Origin: Akanthomyces muscarius
Lineage: Eukaryota; Ascomycota; Sordariomycetes; Hypocreales; Cordycipitaceae
Reading direction: 5' to 3'
Assembly: GCF_028009165.1 (NCBI RefSeq)
Contig: NW_026611618.1
Location: forward strand, 744,001-808,000
DNA length: 64,000 nt
Part shown: positions 1-11,882 of the stretch, in pieces
Numbering within the stretch: position 1 is the stretch's first letter
Layout of the letters: every line of letters begins with the position of its first letter
Notes under the pieces: model-generated
Databases searched by the model: none
Seen by the model: only the letters and a program-made list of their open reading frames with translations
What the model was told of the DNA's origin: nothing
Position numbers and translations under genes: made by a program

Positions 1-1179
1 GTTAAACAGGCTGTGGTGTAGGTAGATCGGCGGGGCACCAGTTTATCAGATGCATAGACCAGCTGCGCGACAGAGCACCTTGTATCTATAGAACGCATCA
101 CAGCCCGAATCACAAGGGAGAAGCACTCTCGGCCGGGAAATCAGACATGACAAGGCTTCGTCGGTGTAATCGCCCTCCCCCAAGCTCGAAGTCAAGCGGG
201 TGGCAAAACAGCTCACTGCTCGACTCCTTCTTCCCCTACAAAGGAGACGCAAGAGCTCATCCTGGATACTTTCAAATACTTGTACTTGTTTCATCTCTAA
301 AGTACCATGTCCTGCTGATTGTTTATTTACTGCGCGTTGTGTGCGCCCGTTTAGTGGTGGCAAGGCCAGTAGAGCGGGTGGCGTTTTCGGGTTACCCGCT
401 GGGGCGCGTATTGCTGCAGCGGCAATGCAGTGAAACCTATACATGCCAGTGGCTAAGCCTTTCGAAGTCGAAAAACCCACACAGAAACGTTAAAATGCCA
501 AGGTTGGGCGTGAGACCGACAGATGTGCTGCATTGCCGAAATATGCGGCTTGCGCATCATAGTCGACGCCAAGGCACGGAATAGCAGAGCAACATTTATA
601 AAAGATTTAAAACAAGGAATAACCAGTTGCTGTATATTCATAGCTATGCTTCTGTTTCAGGTCGGACAGTTATGTGACGCCCAGTAACTAGACTTTGCAC
701 TACCTTTCGTGGGCTTGATCCTGCTTACAGTAGCCGAGCCGCTGCATACTTGTCACCATAACGGTGTCGCCGATAATGCAAAGCTTATCCGTCAAGATCC
801 CGATGAATACAGCAGCTAAGGAACGGAAGAGGTTAGTCGAGGAGGGTTGCTGGCTGCCGCGGCGAGACATTGCCTCTCGCAGCATTGACTGCGGCCCGTC
901 CGGTGTAAAGCACTCTCTCGTTGCATGATCAGCTTGTATGTACCTTCAGTGACACTCTATAGCATGATTAATGTACAGCTTCGGCACACTTGCGGCGCGA
1001 TGCACCTTCCAGGTTGGAGTAAACAGCGGGAGTTGGGCGGCCGGGGCGAGGCGAATCTCGTATAAATTCGACGCCTCGTCACCAGCTAGCAGTCCAGGAT
1101 CAAACACAAGCAGCCATCTCTTCACAGAAATGAAACGCCGAAATACACAAATAGTCTGGCTCATCTTTTCATCGTCACC
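1..1179. other. gene-free left end of window
   Basis: No convincing coding region is visible. Open frames here overlap on both strands, have no family resemblance and mostly lack a plausible ATG context. The last ~120 bases form the promoter and leader of the small secreted-protein candidate that starts at 1180. Confidence 0.5.
1061..1066 (+). promoter_or_regulatory. TATA box of the small secreted-protein candidate
   Basis: TATAAA lies about 115 bases before the ATG at 1180 and is followed by an ATG-free leader apart from one short upstream ATG near 1131. Spacing fits a fungal core promoter; position is inferred. Confidence 0.4.
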
Positions 1180-1716
1180 ATGCGCTGCCTTGCCATTTTC
1201 CCGCTCCTCCTCGGTTCTCTTTGTGGCAGTGAGCCCCATCGAGGCCGGGGAGACTCCCACGCCAATCGCCGATCCTCCACCGGCCGACGACCCTCAGCTC
1301 GCAATCACTTACAGCCAAGCAACTCTCGGGAAACGAGCAGCGATATTCCTACCGATAACGATTGCCACAACCTGCGTGATTCATTGTTGTAACGTGAACA
1401 GTCAGCCGTCTACTATGGCTAATACGATGAAAGCTCCGCCGAGAACAAAGGCACTCGATCCATCTTCATTCCGACCGGCTACTCATGCCAGATCCACGTG
1501 TATGTCCATAATAGAGAGGTCTATATGGTGACAAATACGGTTGCGGTACAGTTTATGAAAAACTTTCCAGCGGAACTGCAAAGACAGAACCTTTGTGTGC
1601 TGAATAAAACCGGTCGCGATTTTCGGGCCACCGCCAACTCCACCCAATGCAGAGGCTGTACTACAAACCATTTATTGCTGAACAGACTGGTCAGATATAT
1701 GAGTGCAATGGCTTAA
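1180..1716 (+). CDS. candidate small secreted cysteine-containing protein
   Basis: The ATG sits in a good context (CACCATG). It opens a typical signal peptide: Met-Arg, then a leucine-rich hydrophobic core, then Gly-Ser around residue 17. The frame hits a stop at 1390, but a 45-nt intron (1389-1433, donor GTAACG, branch-like CTAATACG, acceptor AAAG) is a multiple of three. Removing it deletes both in-frame stops and joins 1180-1388 to 1434-1716. The product would be 163 residues, with about five cysteines after the signal peptide, the last two as a CxxC. I do not recognise the family. It sits alone in gene-poor DNA, as many fungal secreted proteins do. The intron is short and its donor is not canonical, so the model is tentative; the alternative is a decayed gene or a chance frame. 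Confidence 0.45.
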
Positions 1717-3998
1717 TGAAAGTAACGACTCTGTTGTACTGGTAAGACGTTTGAAAGGCCATTCCATGATGACTACTCCAGGGTAGGAAAACGAGAAGAC
1801 TGTCAGCCTTGCGCCGACATTCAGAAGGTTCATGTAAGCAGGTGCACAAAGCTAGAATTGGCGGTACGAGTACCATAATAAGGGTGGCGTTTAGTCTCTT
1901 GATTATAGAAGAATCTCTCATGTCGCTGTAGGCAGGTAAAGTGATGGCAGGTTTGCTTAGACGCATGTCACAATAGCAACGGCCGAGGCTGGCGCATGCC
2001 TTGAATTGATGGTGACGCAAAAGAGGGGCTGATCGACTATGGTGAAAGGACCCTGACGGTACATTACTCTTGGTGGTGGCTGATACCATGACGGAGGTAC
2101 CGAAAGTCAGGCCATTTACAAGTAAATACATGATGCATGCAGATAATCCTGCCAAAAGTGCCGACTCATACCGTGACATGTGGCAGGCGTCAGCATCAGT
2201 GTGGCAGTCTTGAGATAGGAAATGAAGGCTATCAGCTGCAGACTCGAGAGAGGGAGGATGATGTGATGCAGCCAGTGCTGATGATGAAGAGGCGTCAGAT
2301 GGCGTCGTACGGGCATATGTTGGGGCCGCTATGGTTCGGGCCATTCAGGGTCTAGCGCTGGCAAGACCTGCAGGTACGCATCTGCAGTGAGGGACGAAAA
2401 TAGGTACCTAGCGAATGTTTTTCAATGTTTCTTGGGGGGTTCTTCTTGTTGCTTTACGTGCGAGTGACAGTTACGGGAGGATTCGAGAGCATCTGATTCA
2501 GCCGAGTTGGCAATTGCAGCCTGGGGCATCTCGAGGCAAACGGGCGGCCAGGGCCAGGGTCTGCATCGTTGTTGTTCCGTCACACCGTGGCTCGCCACCT
2601 TGTTCCTTGCGCCAATGGTAGCATCTGGATTAGGGTAGAAAAGATGGAAGCCAAGAATGCAACCGCGTGGAGAAGACCGGAGAGCGATGGACAAGCAGCA
2701 TGGGCTGGTGATTGATCAACTGAATGGTATTGGATGGCTGGGCGTGGAAAACTGGGCAGAGGCCGGAAAGTCGAGGAAGCGCAGCACAGTCACAGCCGGA
2801 GCTTCTGATTGGCTGCGCGGCGGCTGGCTGGGGCCAGGCCTGGCGGGCTGGGCACGGTAAGAGAGAAATTGTTGGGGAAAGTCTCCAAACGTTGGGTTCC
2901 CGCTGCACCGCGGTGGAGACGGGGTACAAGACCGCGCCAGCTACTTTGTATGGGTGCCTCAAGTACCGTCTCTTCCCTGCAGAATAATTTTTCTTGCACG
3001 CTAGCTCCAGGTTGGCACGCAGAGCACGCCAGAAAAGCACCTCGGCTCGCCCAGATCTTGATGGGCCCGCCCACCAAGGAACGACGTCGACGGCTATATT
3101 GCTCCGTCCGCACTGATTGTCCTCTGTTTGGACGCAATGCACGCCACTGATAGCTGGCGCATGTCACGAATCTTTGCTCGGCACATGTGATGCTGCGCAT
3201 GCTGGGGAGGTGGCCATCTTTATACCTGTCAATCGGCACGGATAGGCACGGGGTGCTTTGTTGGTGCAAACGGCGGTACCTGGGCATGTATCTTATCTTG
3301 TCTTGTACCCGACTTACACGCCACCCTCAACAAGTTGCCAGCTGCCAGACCAAAACTCGCCAGCTGTCAAACACGGCAGCAACACGTAAAAGCCATCACA
3401 ATCAGGCTTGTAGATGATTCTCTTTTACTGGTGCACGGCATCTGGTACCAATTCGAATAAACAAATAAAAAACCACAAATAAATCAAGATCTTTCTGTCT
3501 CAGGAAAGATACGGACCCGGAACCTCCGTCTCAAACTGGATCCCGCCACGCCTCTTCCCCCAACAAGCACCACCAAGCACCACACCTGCAACACCCTTGC
3601 TGGGAAAAACGCAACAAACCCGGCCCCGCCCAGCAAAAGCTCCCGCCACGTCTAGCCGTCCGGTACAAGCTTTTGTCTGCTCGTCCAGCCAATTGCCAAG
3701 GTACTGGTAGAAAGCAAAAGTCACAAAGCTTCCCTGTCAACTGCTCCCGTCCGTCACGTTCCTACTGACACACGCTGGTACAGTACAGTAGCTCGGCCCA
3801 GCATCCGCCGCCATCTCGCCACAACAAGGGTCCTCCAGCCATTATTAACTCCGCCGTGCCCTTTTTTAAACCTCTTGACCTCCCCTTCACCCCCCTTCCA
3901 CTCCTTACCTTCCTCCATCCTATAACCTCCTCCTCTCACCCACCGTCACTGGCTGTTCCCAAAGAACTACCTTCGACACCCACTGTCCACGACCCATC
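1717..3998. other. gene-free stretch; desaturase promoter at its right end
   Basis: Nothing convincing is encoded. A 217-codon minus-strand frame (1691-2344) looks compositionally random. The last ~500 bases become strongly pyrimidine-rich on the plus strand (about 3850-3960), a common feature of strongly expressed fungal promoters and leaders, directly before the desaturase ATG. Confidence 0.5.
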
Positions 3999-5491
3999 AT
4001 GTCGTCCTCTGCTCCCGCGGAGAAGAAGGCTGCGGCCGCCTTTCCCGATGGCACCACCGACTACAAGCCTCTTCGCGCCGGCAACGGCCACGACGCTTCC
4101 AAGGTGCACATTGCCGACACCCCCATGACCTGGTCCAACTGGCACAAGCACGTCAACTGGCTCAACACCACCCTCATCATCATCATTCCCATGATTGGCT
4201 TCATCTCCGCCTACTGGGTCCCTCTCCGCCTCTATACCGCCATCTTTGCCGTTGTCTACTACTTCAACACTGGCCTGGGTATCACTGCTGGTAAGTCATA
4301 CATTGCAGCAGGCAGTCTGAAACAATGAAGGAACTGGGAAACTAACCGGCTCCAGGCTACCACCGTCTCTGGGCTCACACCTCCTACAAGGCCTCCACCC
4401 CTCTCAAGATTTACCTCGCCTTTGTCGGTGCTGGTGCCGTCGAGGGTTCCATCCGCTGGTGGTCGCGCGACCACCGCGCTCACCACCGCTACACCGACAC
4501 CGAAAAGGACCCCTACTCTGTCCGCAAGGGTCTGCTCTACTCTCACCTCGGCTGGATGGTCTTCAAGCAGAACCCCAAGCGCACTGGACGTACCGACATT
4601 ACCGACCTTAACGAGGACCCTGTCGTCGTCTGGCAGCACAGACACTACCTCAAGTCCGTCATCTTCACAGCCCTCGTCTTCCCCACCCTCTTCTGTGGCC
4701 TTCTCTGGAACGACTGGCTCGGCGGCTTCGTCTATGGCGGTATTCTCCGTATCTGGTTCGTCCAGCAGGCTACCTTCTGCGTCAACTCTCTGGCCCACTG
4801 GCTCGGCGACCAGCCCTTTGACGACCGCAACTCTCCCCGTGACCACGTCATCACCGCGCTCGTCACCCTCGGCGAGGGTTACCACAACTTCCACCACGAG
4901 TTCCCCTCCGACTACCGCAACGCTATCGAGTGGTGGCAGTATGACCCTACCAAGTGGGCCATTTGCACGTGGAAGTTCCTCGGCCTCGCCACCGACCTCA
5001 AGCAGTTCCGCTCCAACGAAATCGAAAAGGGCCGTGTCCAGCAGCTCCAGAAGAAGCTCGACCAGAAGCGTGCCATCCTCGACTGGGGTACGCCTCTCGA
5101 GCAGCTCCCCGTCATCTCCTGGGACGACTTTGTCGCCGAGTCCAAGAACGGCAAGGCTCTCGTTGCCATTGCCGGTGTCATCCACGACGTGACCGATTTC
5201 ATCAAGGAGCACCCCGGTGGCAAGGCTCTCATCAGCTCCGCAATCGGCAAGGACGCCACGGCCATCTTCAACGGCGGTGTCTACCTTCACTCCAACGCTG
5301 CCCACAACCTGCTCTCCACCATGCGTGTCGGTGTCCTGCGCGGCGGCTGCGAGGTTGAGATCTGGAAGCGCGCCCAGTTCGAGAACAAGGACGTCTCCTA
5401 TGTCAACGACTCCACAGGCCAACGCATCATCCGCGCCGGTAACCAGGTCACCAAGGTCGTTCCTCCCGTTGCCAGCGCCGACGCCGCGTAA
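3999..5491 (+). CDS. OLE1: stearoyl-CoA (delta-9) fatty-acid desaturase with C-terminal cytochrome b5 domain
   Basis: This is an ER membrane enzyme that inserts the cis-9 double bond into palmitoyl- and stearoyl-CoA. Two exons, 3999-4290 and 4356-5491, flank a 65-nt intron with GTAAGT donor and ACTAAC branch site; the product is 475 residues. The three diiron histidine boxes are present: HRLWAH (100-105), HRAHH (137-141) and HNFHH (274-278). Hydrophobic segments flank them. The C-terminal cytochrome b5 domain carries HPGG (383-386), with a second candidate haem histidine near 409-414, so the protein can supply its own electron carrier. Length and architecture match fungal Ole1. It stands alone, with a pyrimidine-rich leader upstream that suggests strong expression. 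No odd features; identification is secure. Confidence 0.97.
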
Positions 5492-6909
5492 GCGATGCTC
5501 GCGGTGGCATGATTGCTCTGTAAATTTGCTTTTGCTTGGGGAGTTCCGAACGAAAAAGGCTCCACGTTAGTGGCTTGGTGGCGGTGAAGCGGGTTGCAAC
5601 CGTCTAGCGCCCACCATACGCCTTCGCCACCTTGCTTGCGCGCGCCTGGAGCCGCCATATTTTGCGCATTGGAAAATGGATAACAGATTGTCCAAAATCA
5701 TGATCATGGCGTTATTAGGGCCTGGAGTTTTATATGACTTGTTTTTATTTGTTTTTAAGCAGCTTCCATTCCACTTGAGAATACAAGAGGTTGTGTTATG
5801 ACCGGGGAGCGTCTGCATGAGAAGTAATAGTTAGCTCGAAGGTGGCACAGCTGCCATGAATAAATATCTCAAACAAACAAACTTGCCTTTGTTGCCGCTC
5901 TTGTGTGACTGACTGTTTACCAGTACGCCACTTGGTTGTGCCACTCCAGAGTATCCAAAACAACCACAACCAAGCGTTCGACAAAGATTAGACTTTCCAC
6001 AAGCTCAAGGACGAGACAAGCGAGACACAAACATATATGGCTTCTACCGCCGCTGAATATCGTGGTGTCGGAAGATCCGAAGAGAGCATTCGAACAATAT
6101 TTTGCATGTAATATTCATTGCCATTTGCCCCGAAGTAGCTGGTTTTAGGCTTTTTCTGATCCGACACAATCCGTCAGAAAGCCACTCGGCATTATTCGAC
6201 GCCGCAGAACTCACCCACCTCTTCTTTGTCGATGCGGCGCCGTCCGCGCGGCTCTACTACTTTGACGATTGGAAGGCGGTTCGCTTCTACCACGAGGCCA
6301 GCAGGGAGCGCTGGTATGGACAAAGCAGTGGTAGCCAGGCCGGTCATGTTTCGAGTGGAGCGAGGGAGATGTGTACCTGGCTGCGGAGGATGTGCGTTGG
6401 TCGTCTGCTGCCCAGCGTCTTCCTCCTGCTGCCGTGGCAGTGACCGGAAAAGGCAACGAGGATGTTCGAGGTACGCTTCCTGGGAGGGGTGGGGGGCACA
6501 TGGCGCTTGCGCGTTGGCAAAATGTCTCCACGGAGCGCTGCAAGGGAGGGTGTTTTGTAGACATCACACACCTTGAATCACGAAGGATAAAGAACGAAAT
6601 CAAATCCGTTGTCATTATCATCTCTATGTTTAGTCAATACCCCACGGACCGAAAGATGTCAAGCCAGCGAGAAATTCCCGGGGGAAAAAGAGCTGTCGAG
6701 CTGAGAGGTCTGGATCGATTTCTGTCAGCCTCCATGGCGTTTTCAAGCCTCTGGAGCCTTCAGTCTTTATAAATCAACAAGTTGACGAAGACGAAACGAT
6801 ATAAAATTAAAACCTAAAATGAAAGGTGACATTTGTCATGTTCGCCCCAATGCGCCGAGATTAAACACTACCTGGTATATATACTTGTATTCCCTCATCT
6901 GTCCGGTCG
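5492..6909. other. gene-free stretch between convergent desaturase and Seh1 genes
   Basis: The two neighbouring genes end towards this interval, so it should hold both 3' UTRs. Frames seen here are short, overlap one another on both strands and match no family. Confidence 0.5.
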
Positions 6910-8402
6910 TCACGGCGCCGCCATCCTCGTCTTCATCATCATCATCTCGGAGCTCTTTGCCCAGCCCCCATCGGGCGTCTGCCGATAGCACAGCAGCTTG
7001 CCATCGTCGCCCGTCGTGCCCAGTATCTGCCCGTCGTCGTCAAAGCCGACGCGCCACACGGGCGTGCGGTGGTGGTGGTTGTCGAGCCGCGCAATCTCGC
7101 GCGCCGTGTGCGTCGCCGTGCCCGGCTGGCCGGCATGGGGGCCGCCCCGCAGGCCCGCGCCGCCGCCGGCGCCGCCGCCCGAGGCGGCCTTGCTGGCGAG
7201 GCTGGCGCTCAAGCTCGACGAGTGCGGCGGGTGATGCGGCTGGTTCTTGATGCTGTTGCTGTCGCTGCTGCCGTGGACGTCTCTGCTGGGCGAGGCCGAT
7301 GACGTGGACGATTGGCCGCCGGCGGCGGCGGCGTTGGCGGCGGCGCGTTGCTGCTGGAGGGACTTTTCCGGCGTGACGAGGGCGCTCATGGCCCAGGACT
7401 TGCTGCTGTCGGTGCTGTCGACGGGGGTGTCGATGCGAAAGACGCGTGCGTAGCCGTCCTGGCACGCCGTCGCAATCATGTCGTACCCGCGGATATTGCC
7501 CGGCGCCCACGCGATATCCCTCACCAGACCTCTGTGCCCGTCAACTTCCACCGCGAGGTAAAACTCCTTCTTCGCCGTGTCCATGCCGTAGCTCGCGCCG
7601 ACCGTGTCCCTCGATCTGTAAATCTTCACCACGTCCATGGCCGCCACCGCCAGCCCCAGCGCGTCCGTCGGGACCCCGGCCCGCAAGGCAGTATAGCACG
7701 GCTCCGGGTTGGGGTCAAAGACGCATTTGAACGCTGTCTCCTCGCCGCGCTGCGGCCGCTGGGGGATGACGAGAAACTCGTCGACGGCGGCGTAGTCGTT
7801 GAGCGCCTCGGGCTGCTCTGTCTCCCAGACGGTCAGCCGGCCCTCGGTGGTGAGCAGCGCGAGGTGCGTGTGCTTGGTCTCGTCGCTGTGCGTCATGGAA
7901 AAGGAGCGGTACGTGCTGCCGCCGCCGCGCGAGGAGCGCGTGTCGAAGATGGGTCGGCCGGAGGAGGTGCGCCCCGCGCAGAAGCGCCGGCCGGGCGTCG
8001 CGGAGGGGTCTTCGGCCCACAGCCGGAACCATCCCTCGGTGCCGAGCGAGGCGATGACGTTGGGGTAGACGGTGGATGGGAGCCATTGGAGCTGTGGCGG
8101 TGGTGTCAGTCTTGGCCGCAGTCAGGAAAGGGGAGGCAGGGAGGAAAGGCTACCTCGAGGACTTCGCCGCCGTGCGCGGTCCAGGTGTCGCAGAGGCGCC
8201 ACGTGCCGTCCTTGTGCCGGTTGAAGACGCGGATCTTGCCGTCGACGGAGCCGGTCGCGCAGCGGTCGCCGTACGTGTTGAACGTGATGGCCTGCACGAG
8301 GTCCTTGTGGCCGTGCTGCAGGTTGAGCTCAAACGGCTGCTGTAGGGTTCCAGGCTGTGGCTTTTCGTCCATGGGCGGCGTCTGCGACGTCGAGGTGGCC
8401 AT
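6910..8402 (-). CDS. SEH1: nucleoporin Seh1-type WD40 protein
   Basis: Seh1 is a beta-propeller subunit of the Y-shaped Nup84/Nup107 nuclear pore complex and also of the SEA/GATOR complex. Exons 8154-8402 and 6910-8091 flank a 62-nt intron and give 476 residues. The N-terminal blade reads HGHKDLVQAITFNTYGDRCA and is followed by VDGKIRVFNRH and WTAHGGEVLELQW, closely resembling the first Seh1 WD repeats. Later blades (LTVWETEQ, VRDIAWAPGN, ARVFRI, VWRVGFDDDG) complete the propeller. A Ser/Gln/Ala/Gly-rich low-complexity insert of about 100 residues lies between the last two blades and makes the protein longer than yeast Seh1. The related Sec13 is a less likely alternative given the first blade. 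Confidence 0.88.
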
Positions 8403-8762
8403 TGCGAGGGGGGTTGTGCCCGCCGCGTCGTAGGTCGGTCCAGGTGCGGCGCTCTATGTGTGGGATCGAGTTGGAATTAATTGATTGGGTGTCGTCAATG
8501 GATCGGAATCGAGGATGGCTTTTGCTGGGTATATGATGGGAGGTTGCAAGTTGGAGCTGCATGGTGATGCGAGGAGTGTGGGGGGAGCTTCAATGCCCCA
8601 CCGCAGCCGGCCCCGTGCTGGAGAGCGTGTAAGTCGAAACAACAATGGAATGGAATACAGTTCAGGTTGGAGGGAATCAATTATTTTCATTGTTCAGCCG
8701 CTCAGCATGGGCTGTAAAACCTTTTGGCAACGACGGCATCTCTATAATAGCAAAACCCAACA
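8403..8762. other. intergenic, Seh1 promoter side
   Basis: About 360 bases between the start of the Seh1 gene and the stop of the Zn2Cys6 regulator, both on the minus strand. It should contain the Seh1 promoter; no distinct motif stands out to me. Confidence 0.5.
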
Positions 8763-10450
8763 TTAATACATCATCATCTCTCGCATCACCGGCCCGTCCC
8801 AGAGACTCTCTTTCCGTGGCCACTGTCGTATCAAGCTCAGCAGCCTCTCCCTTGTTACCAAATCTCTACAATGCTTCGCTGCCACATGCAGCGTAGGTAC
8901 AACTCCGACATCAATATGCGACACATTGCCACCCACCACATCCCCCTCCCCCGCCTGGATCCTCTCCGCAATGGCCACGAGCTCCTGGATGCGCTCGGCT
9001 TCGGCGAGCGGCGACAGCACCTCTGCCGCATCAAAAGGCAGCAAGTCCAGCGTCAGCGCGCTGACCCGGTGCCGCAGTAGACCCACGTTCATGGCGAGGT
9101 ACTCCCGTGAGCTGCGGTGGTAGCATATGCCGTGGACGACGTAGTGGTCCGAAAACAGGACGCCAATGTTATCGCCGCGCTGCTTGAGCGTCCAGTAATG
9201 TAGCCGGTGGACAGGATCACTCCAGTACATGTTCTCGCTGCTGCTCCTGTGCCGCCGTACCATCCACGTAAATGCGTTGACGTCCTGGCAAAAGTCGTCG
9301 ACGACATCTTGCAGCTCCTCCACCGAACGCGCCCTGACGGCAACTTGTTCATGCTGACGGGACTCGTACGCCTGCGCGGTGAGGCGCGGCTCGAAGTCAG
9401 CAGCGAGATGCCCGACAGAGTCCTCCCACCGCGTGAGAAGCCTGACCATGTACGCTACCCGCACATGGGATGTGTCCAGTCCCTGGCTCCATTTCGCAGG
9501 GTTGTGCAGAATATCCGCCACGTCTTCTGGCAGGTCGGCCATCATGCGGGTGCCGTTGGCAAGATGCACAAGCGCTTGGCTCAAGTCGCCGCGCAGCATT
9601 TCAATGCAAAAGAAGGCCACGCAGCACATCATGGTGATGCCGTACCGGCGCCGTAAGGGCAATGTACCGCAGTCGTGCGACATTCGCTCCATTGCAATTG
9701 AATACTGCTCTAGTACGAATCGTTCAGCTTCTGTCGGTGCAGCGCCTACACCCGGTCGCTGGGCCGCCGCGACGTGAAAGTGCATGTAAGCCGCCGCAAA
9801 GGCAATGTAGGCGTGCTTCACCGAGGGTACCTCGGCGCAGTACTGCGGGACAATCTGGCGCCAGAAGAGGCCGCTATGCATGTGTCGGATGCCGAGAGCT
9901 TCCTCGCCAATGTCACGGAAGCGGTGAAAGTACATTCTTTCGGTGCGCGTGCCCGAGATGTCGGCCATCAGGGGTCGCAGAAGGGTGGTATATGGGTAGG
10001 CGGTCGGAGCGGCGCCAGTCAGTGATACGGCACCCGTGGTGGCTTCTTCGTTGATGGCACGACGTTTTCTGACGAGGCGCACGCCGGCCAGGTTGCGGTC
10101 ATCCTCGTCGTCGGAGGGGCTGGGTCTCTTGGGCCGCGGGCCGTAGCCGTCGCATTTGCGGCCCGTAGAAGTGCAGCGACTGCAGGCCGGTTTTTCTTCG
10201 TCGCATTTCACTCGTCGGATCCTTTGGAAGAGGTTAGTTGGGTGTCTGTTTCGAGGAACGATTTCGAAACGTACTTGCTGGCGAGGAATTAGTAGCTGCA
10301 GCCATCATTCGGTGCTGTCAAGAACTGAACCTACCAAGTGATACAGCCGGTTCGCACCTTTGGCTTACCAACGCGTGTGCGCTTAGCCTGAGCGCTATCG
10401 TCGCTGGAGCTTGATGAGAGTGGCGAGGAGCATTTTGTTCTTGAAGGCAT
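8763..10450 (-). CDS. Zn2Cys6 transcription factor with fungal-specific regulatory region
   Basis: A nuclear DNA-binding regulator; its target pathway cannot be told. The chosen ATG is at 10450; an upstream in-frame frame to 10537 has no family support. Exon 1 is 10335-10450 and the large exon is 8763-10221. Direct joining of these two would turn the second zinc-cluster cysteine into Trp and shorten the spacing. Inserting a 3-nt exon (CAA, 10275-10277) between two good introns (57 nt, 10278-10334; 53 nt, 10222-10274) gives Cys36, 39, 46, 53, 56 and 63, exactly CX2CX6CX6CX2CX6C. The product is then 525 residues. A basic linker rich in Arg/Lys and Asp follows, then a long helical region with Arg-Met-Tyr-Phe and Asp-Ile-Gly motifs, typical of fungal regulators (Fungal_trans_2-like). 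Neighbouring genes give no clue to the target. Confidence 0.88.
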
Positions 10451-11524
10451 TGTAGAGAGTGTGTGAGCGAGGATGAGCAGAGTAGTCACGTTGGAACAGA
10501 GGCCGATCCCCCTCAAAATCTTGGGTGGATGAAGCACATCTTTAATACTCTTCTGGGCGAGATGAGCTCCTTGGTCAGCATCATTTTTAAGCTTCCTTCC
10601 TTAGCAACTACCCTCGCATTAGATGCTTTCGCACCAGAACCCGGCACTCGCTGGGCCGGCGGTGACCTCACACCCTAACGACCCATGTTTCGGGGGGGGG
10701 GGCTGTAACAAACCTCTGTTCTCGACTGGAAATCAGCGTGGCGCTCTAGTCTAGTCCGGACAATGCTCCAGTCCGATGCACCTCGCAAGCCACATGGACG
10801 CGCAACCAGATGCGTGGGAGGGATCTAGTGTCGCCTTGTAATCCGACGGAGGAGCGTAGGGGCTACTAGGCAGTGACGGTAAGGCAGAGGCACCAAATCA
10901 TGGGAAACGATTGCGCCAACCCCATTCGGCCGGGAAGCTAAATTGGATGTTCCTTGTGAGATTGAGATGTGGAAAGCAGGTCGCGCAAGATGGCACGGTG
11001 GACGGAGCTTGTTGATGCCGACTTTGGATCGGTCTTCGGTACAAGTAATTTGCGCCAATCAGAGAGGGCTACCACGCCCAAACCAGACGCAACAAAGTCG
11101 AGCACAATGTAGCATAAGGGCAGATAGAATTAATAAGTAAGATAAATGAAACATGCATATACAAATGGATGTAACGTCATTTTAACTCCAATTCATGAAC
11201 AATTACGTGTACATCTCCCAAGAAAATCTTAGCTTACCCAGGGAACCTAGCCACACATGGGCTTGCCGTCGGTGTTCTTCACTCACCGATCCGACATACA
11301 CGCCACGCAGATTGCCGTGCTAGGGGGCATCTAAAATAGGATATATAATCAAACAAGGCTCACCTTCTAGACTTATTGTCAACCAATGAGTCCATCCTCG
11401 CCAAGGCCATGGCCAGCGTTGTATCACGGACTATCGTAATGTCGCAGCAGAGCATGAAAGCTAGTGTAGTTTATGTTTCGCCAAATTCTCTAAAATTCTC
11501 AAAGAGAATATTGTGGCGGCTAGA
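10451..11524. other. gene-free stretch upstream of the Zn2Cys6 regulator
   Basis: It holds the regulator's promoter and a G11 run near 10692-10702. A TATATAAT-like sequence near 11342 lies about 180 bases before the metallothionein-like ORF. No other gene is supported. Confidence 0.45.
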
Positions 11525-11605
11525 ATGTGCTCGGGATGCGGGCTAGCTTGCTCTTGCGAGCGCTGCACGCGTTGTGCTCACCGTTGTGGTTGCAGACTAC
11601 CCTGA
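11525..11605 (+). CDS. 26-residue metallothionein-like mini-ORF (candidate)
   Basis: A complete ATG-to-TGA frame of 26 codons encodes eight cysteines at residues 2, 5, 9, 11, 14, 17, 21 and 23. It has no aromatic residue and little hydrophobic sequence, and it includes CSC- and CGC-type CxC motifs. Length, Cys density and CxC pairs resemble small fungal copper metallothioneins such as the 26-residue Neurospora protein, although the spacing is not the same. It lies about 280 bases from the end of the first of three tandem Cys-rich genes, on the opposite strand. What is seen is only the frame and its composition; metal binding is inferred. A chance frame in short DNA is the main alternative. 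Confidence 0.35.
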   Translation: MCSGCGLACSCERCTRCAHRCGCRLP

Positions 11606-11882
11606 AAACAAAGACAGAAAAAGTGGTAGCTTGGCCACAGTGTAGGCTTTATGATTGGCCGAAGGAAAGAGATGGTAGGGAAATGGTGCGAAAGTTCAAG
11701 TTTTATTGCTTGATCGTTTAATATCTCGTTTACCACGCGCAGCCCTACCGACCACAACGTCGGCTTTCACGCACTTTTACGAGCGCCTTTCCATACACCG
11801 ACCACCAGTGATGATAGATTCCACGATCAATAGACCAAAAATCTTTACGAGAAGATATGGCCGCTGCAAAAAAGAAAGATAA

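Noticed and set aside
1691..2344. 217-codon minus-strand frame beginning with ATG
   Set aside because: Composition looks random, there is no family pattern, and it overlaps the end of the better-supported secreted-protein candidate.
4259..5422. 387-codon minus-strand frame over the desaturase
   Set aside because: Exactly antisense to the desaturase exons; its Val/Glu/Gly-rich composition is the mirror of the biased codon use of the real gene.
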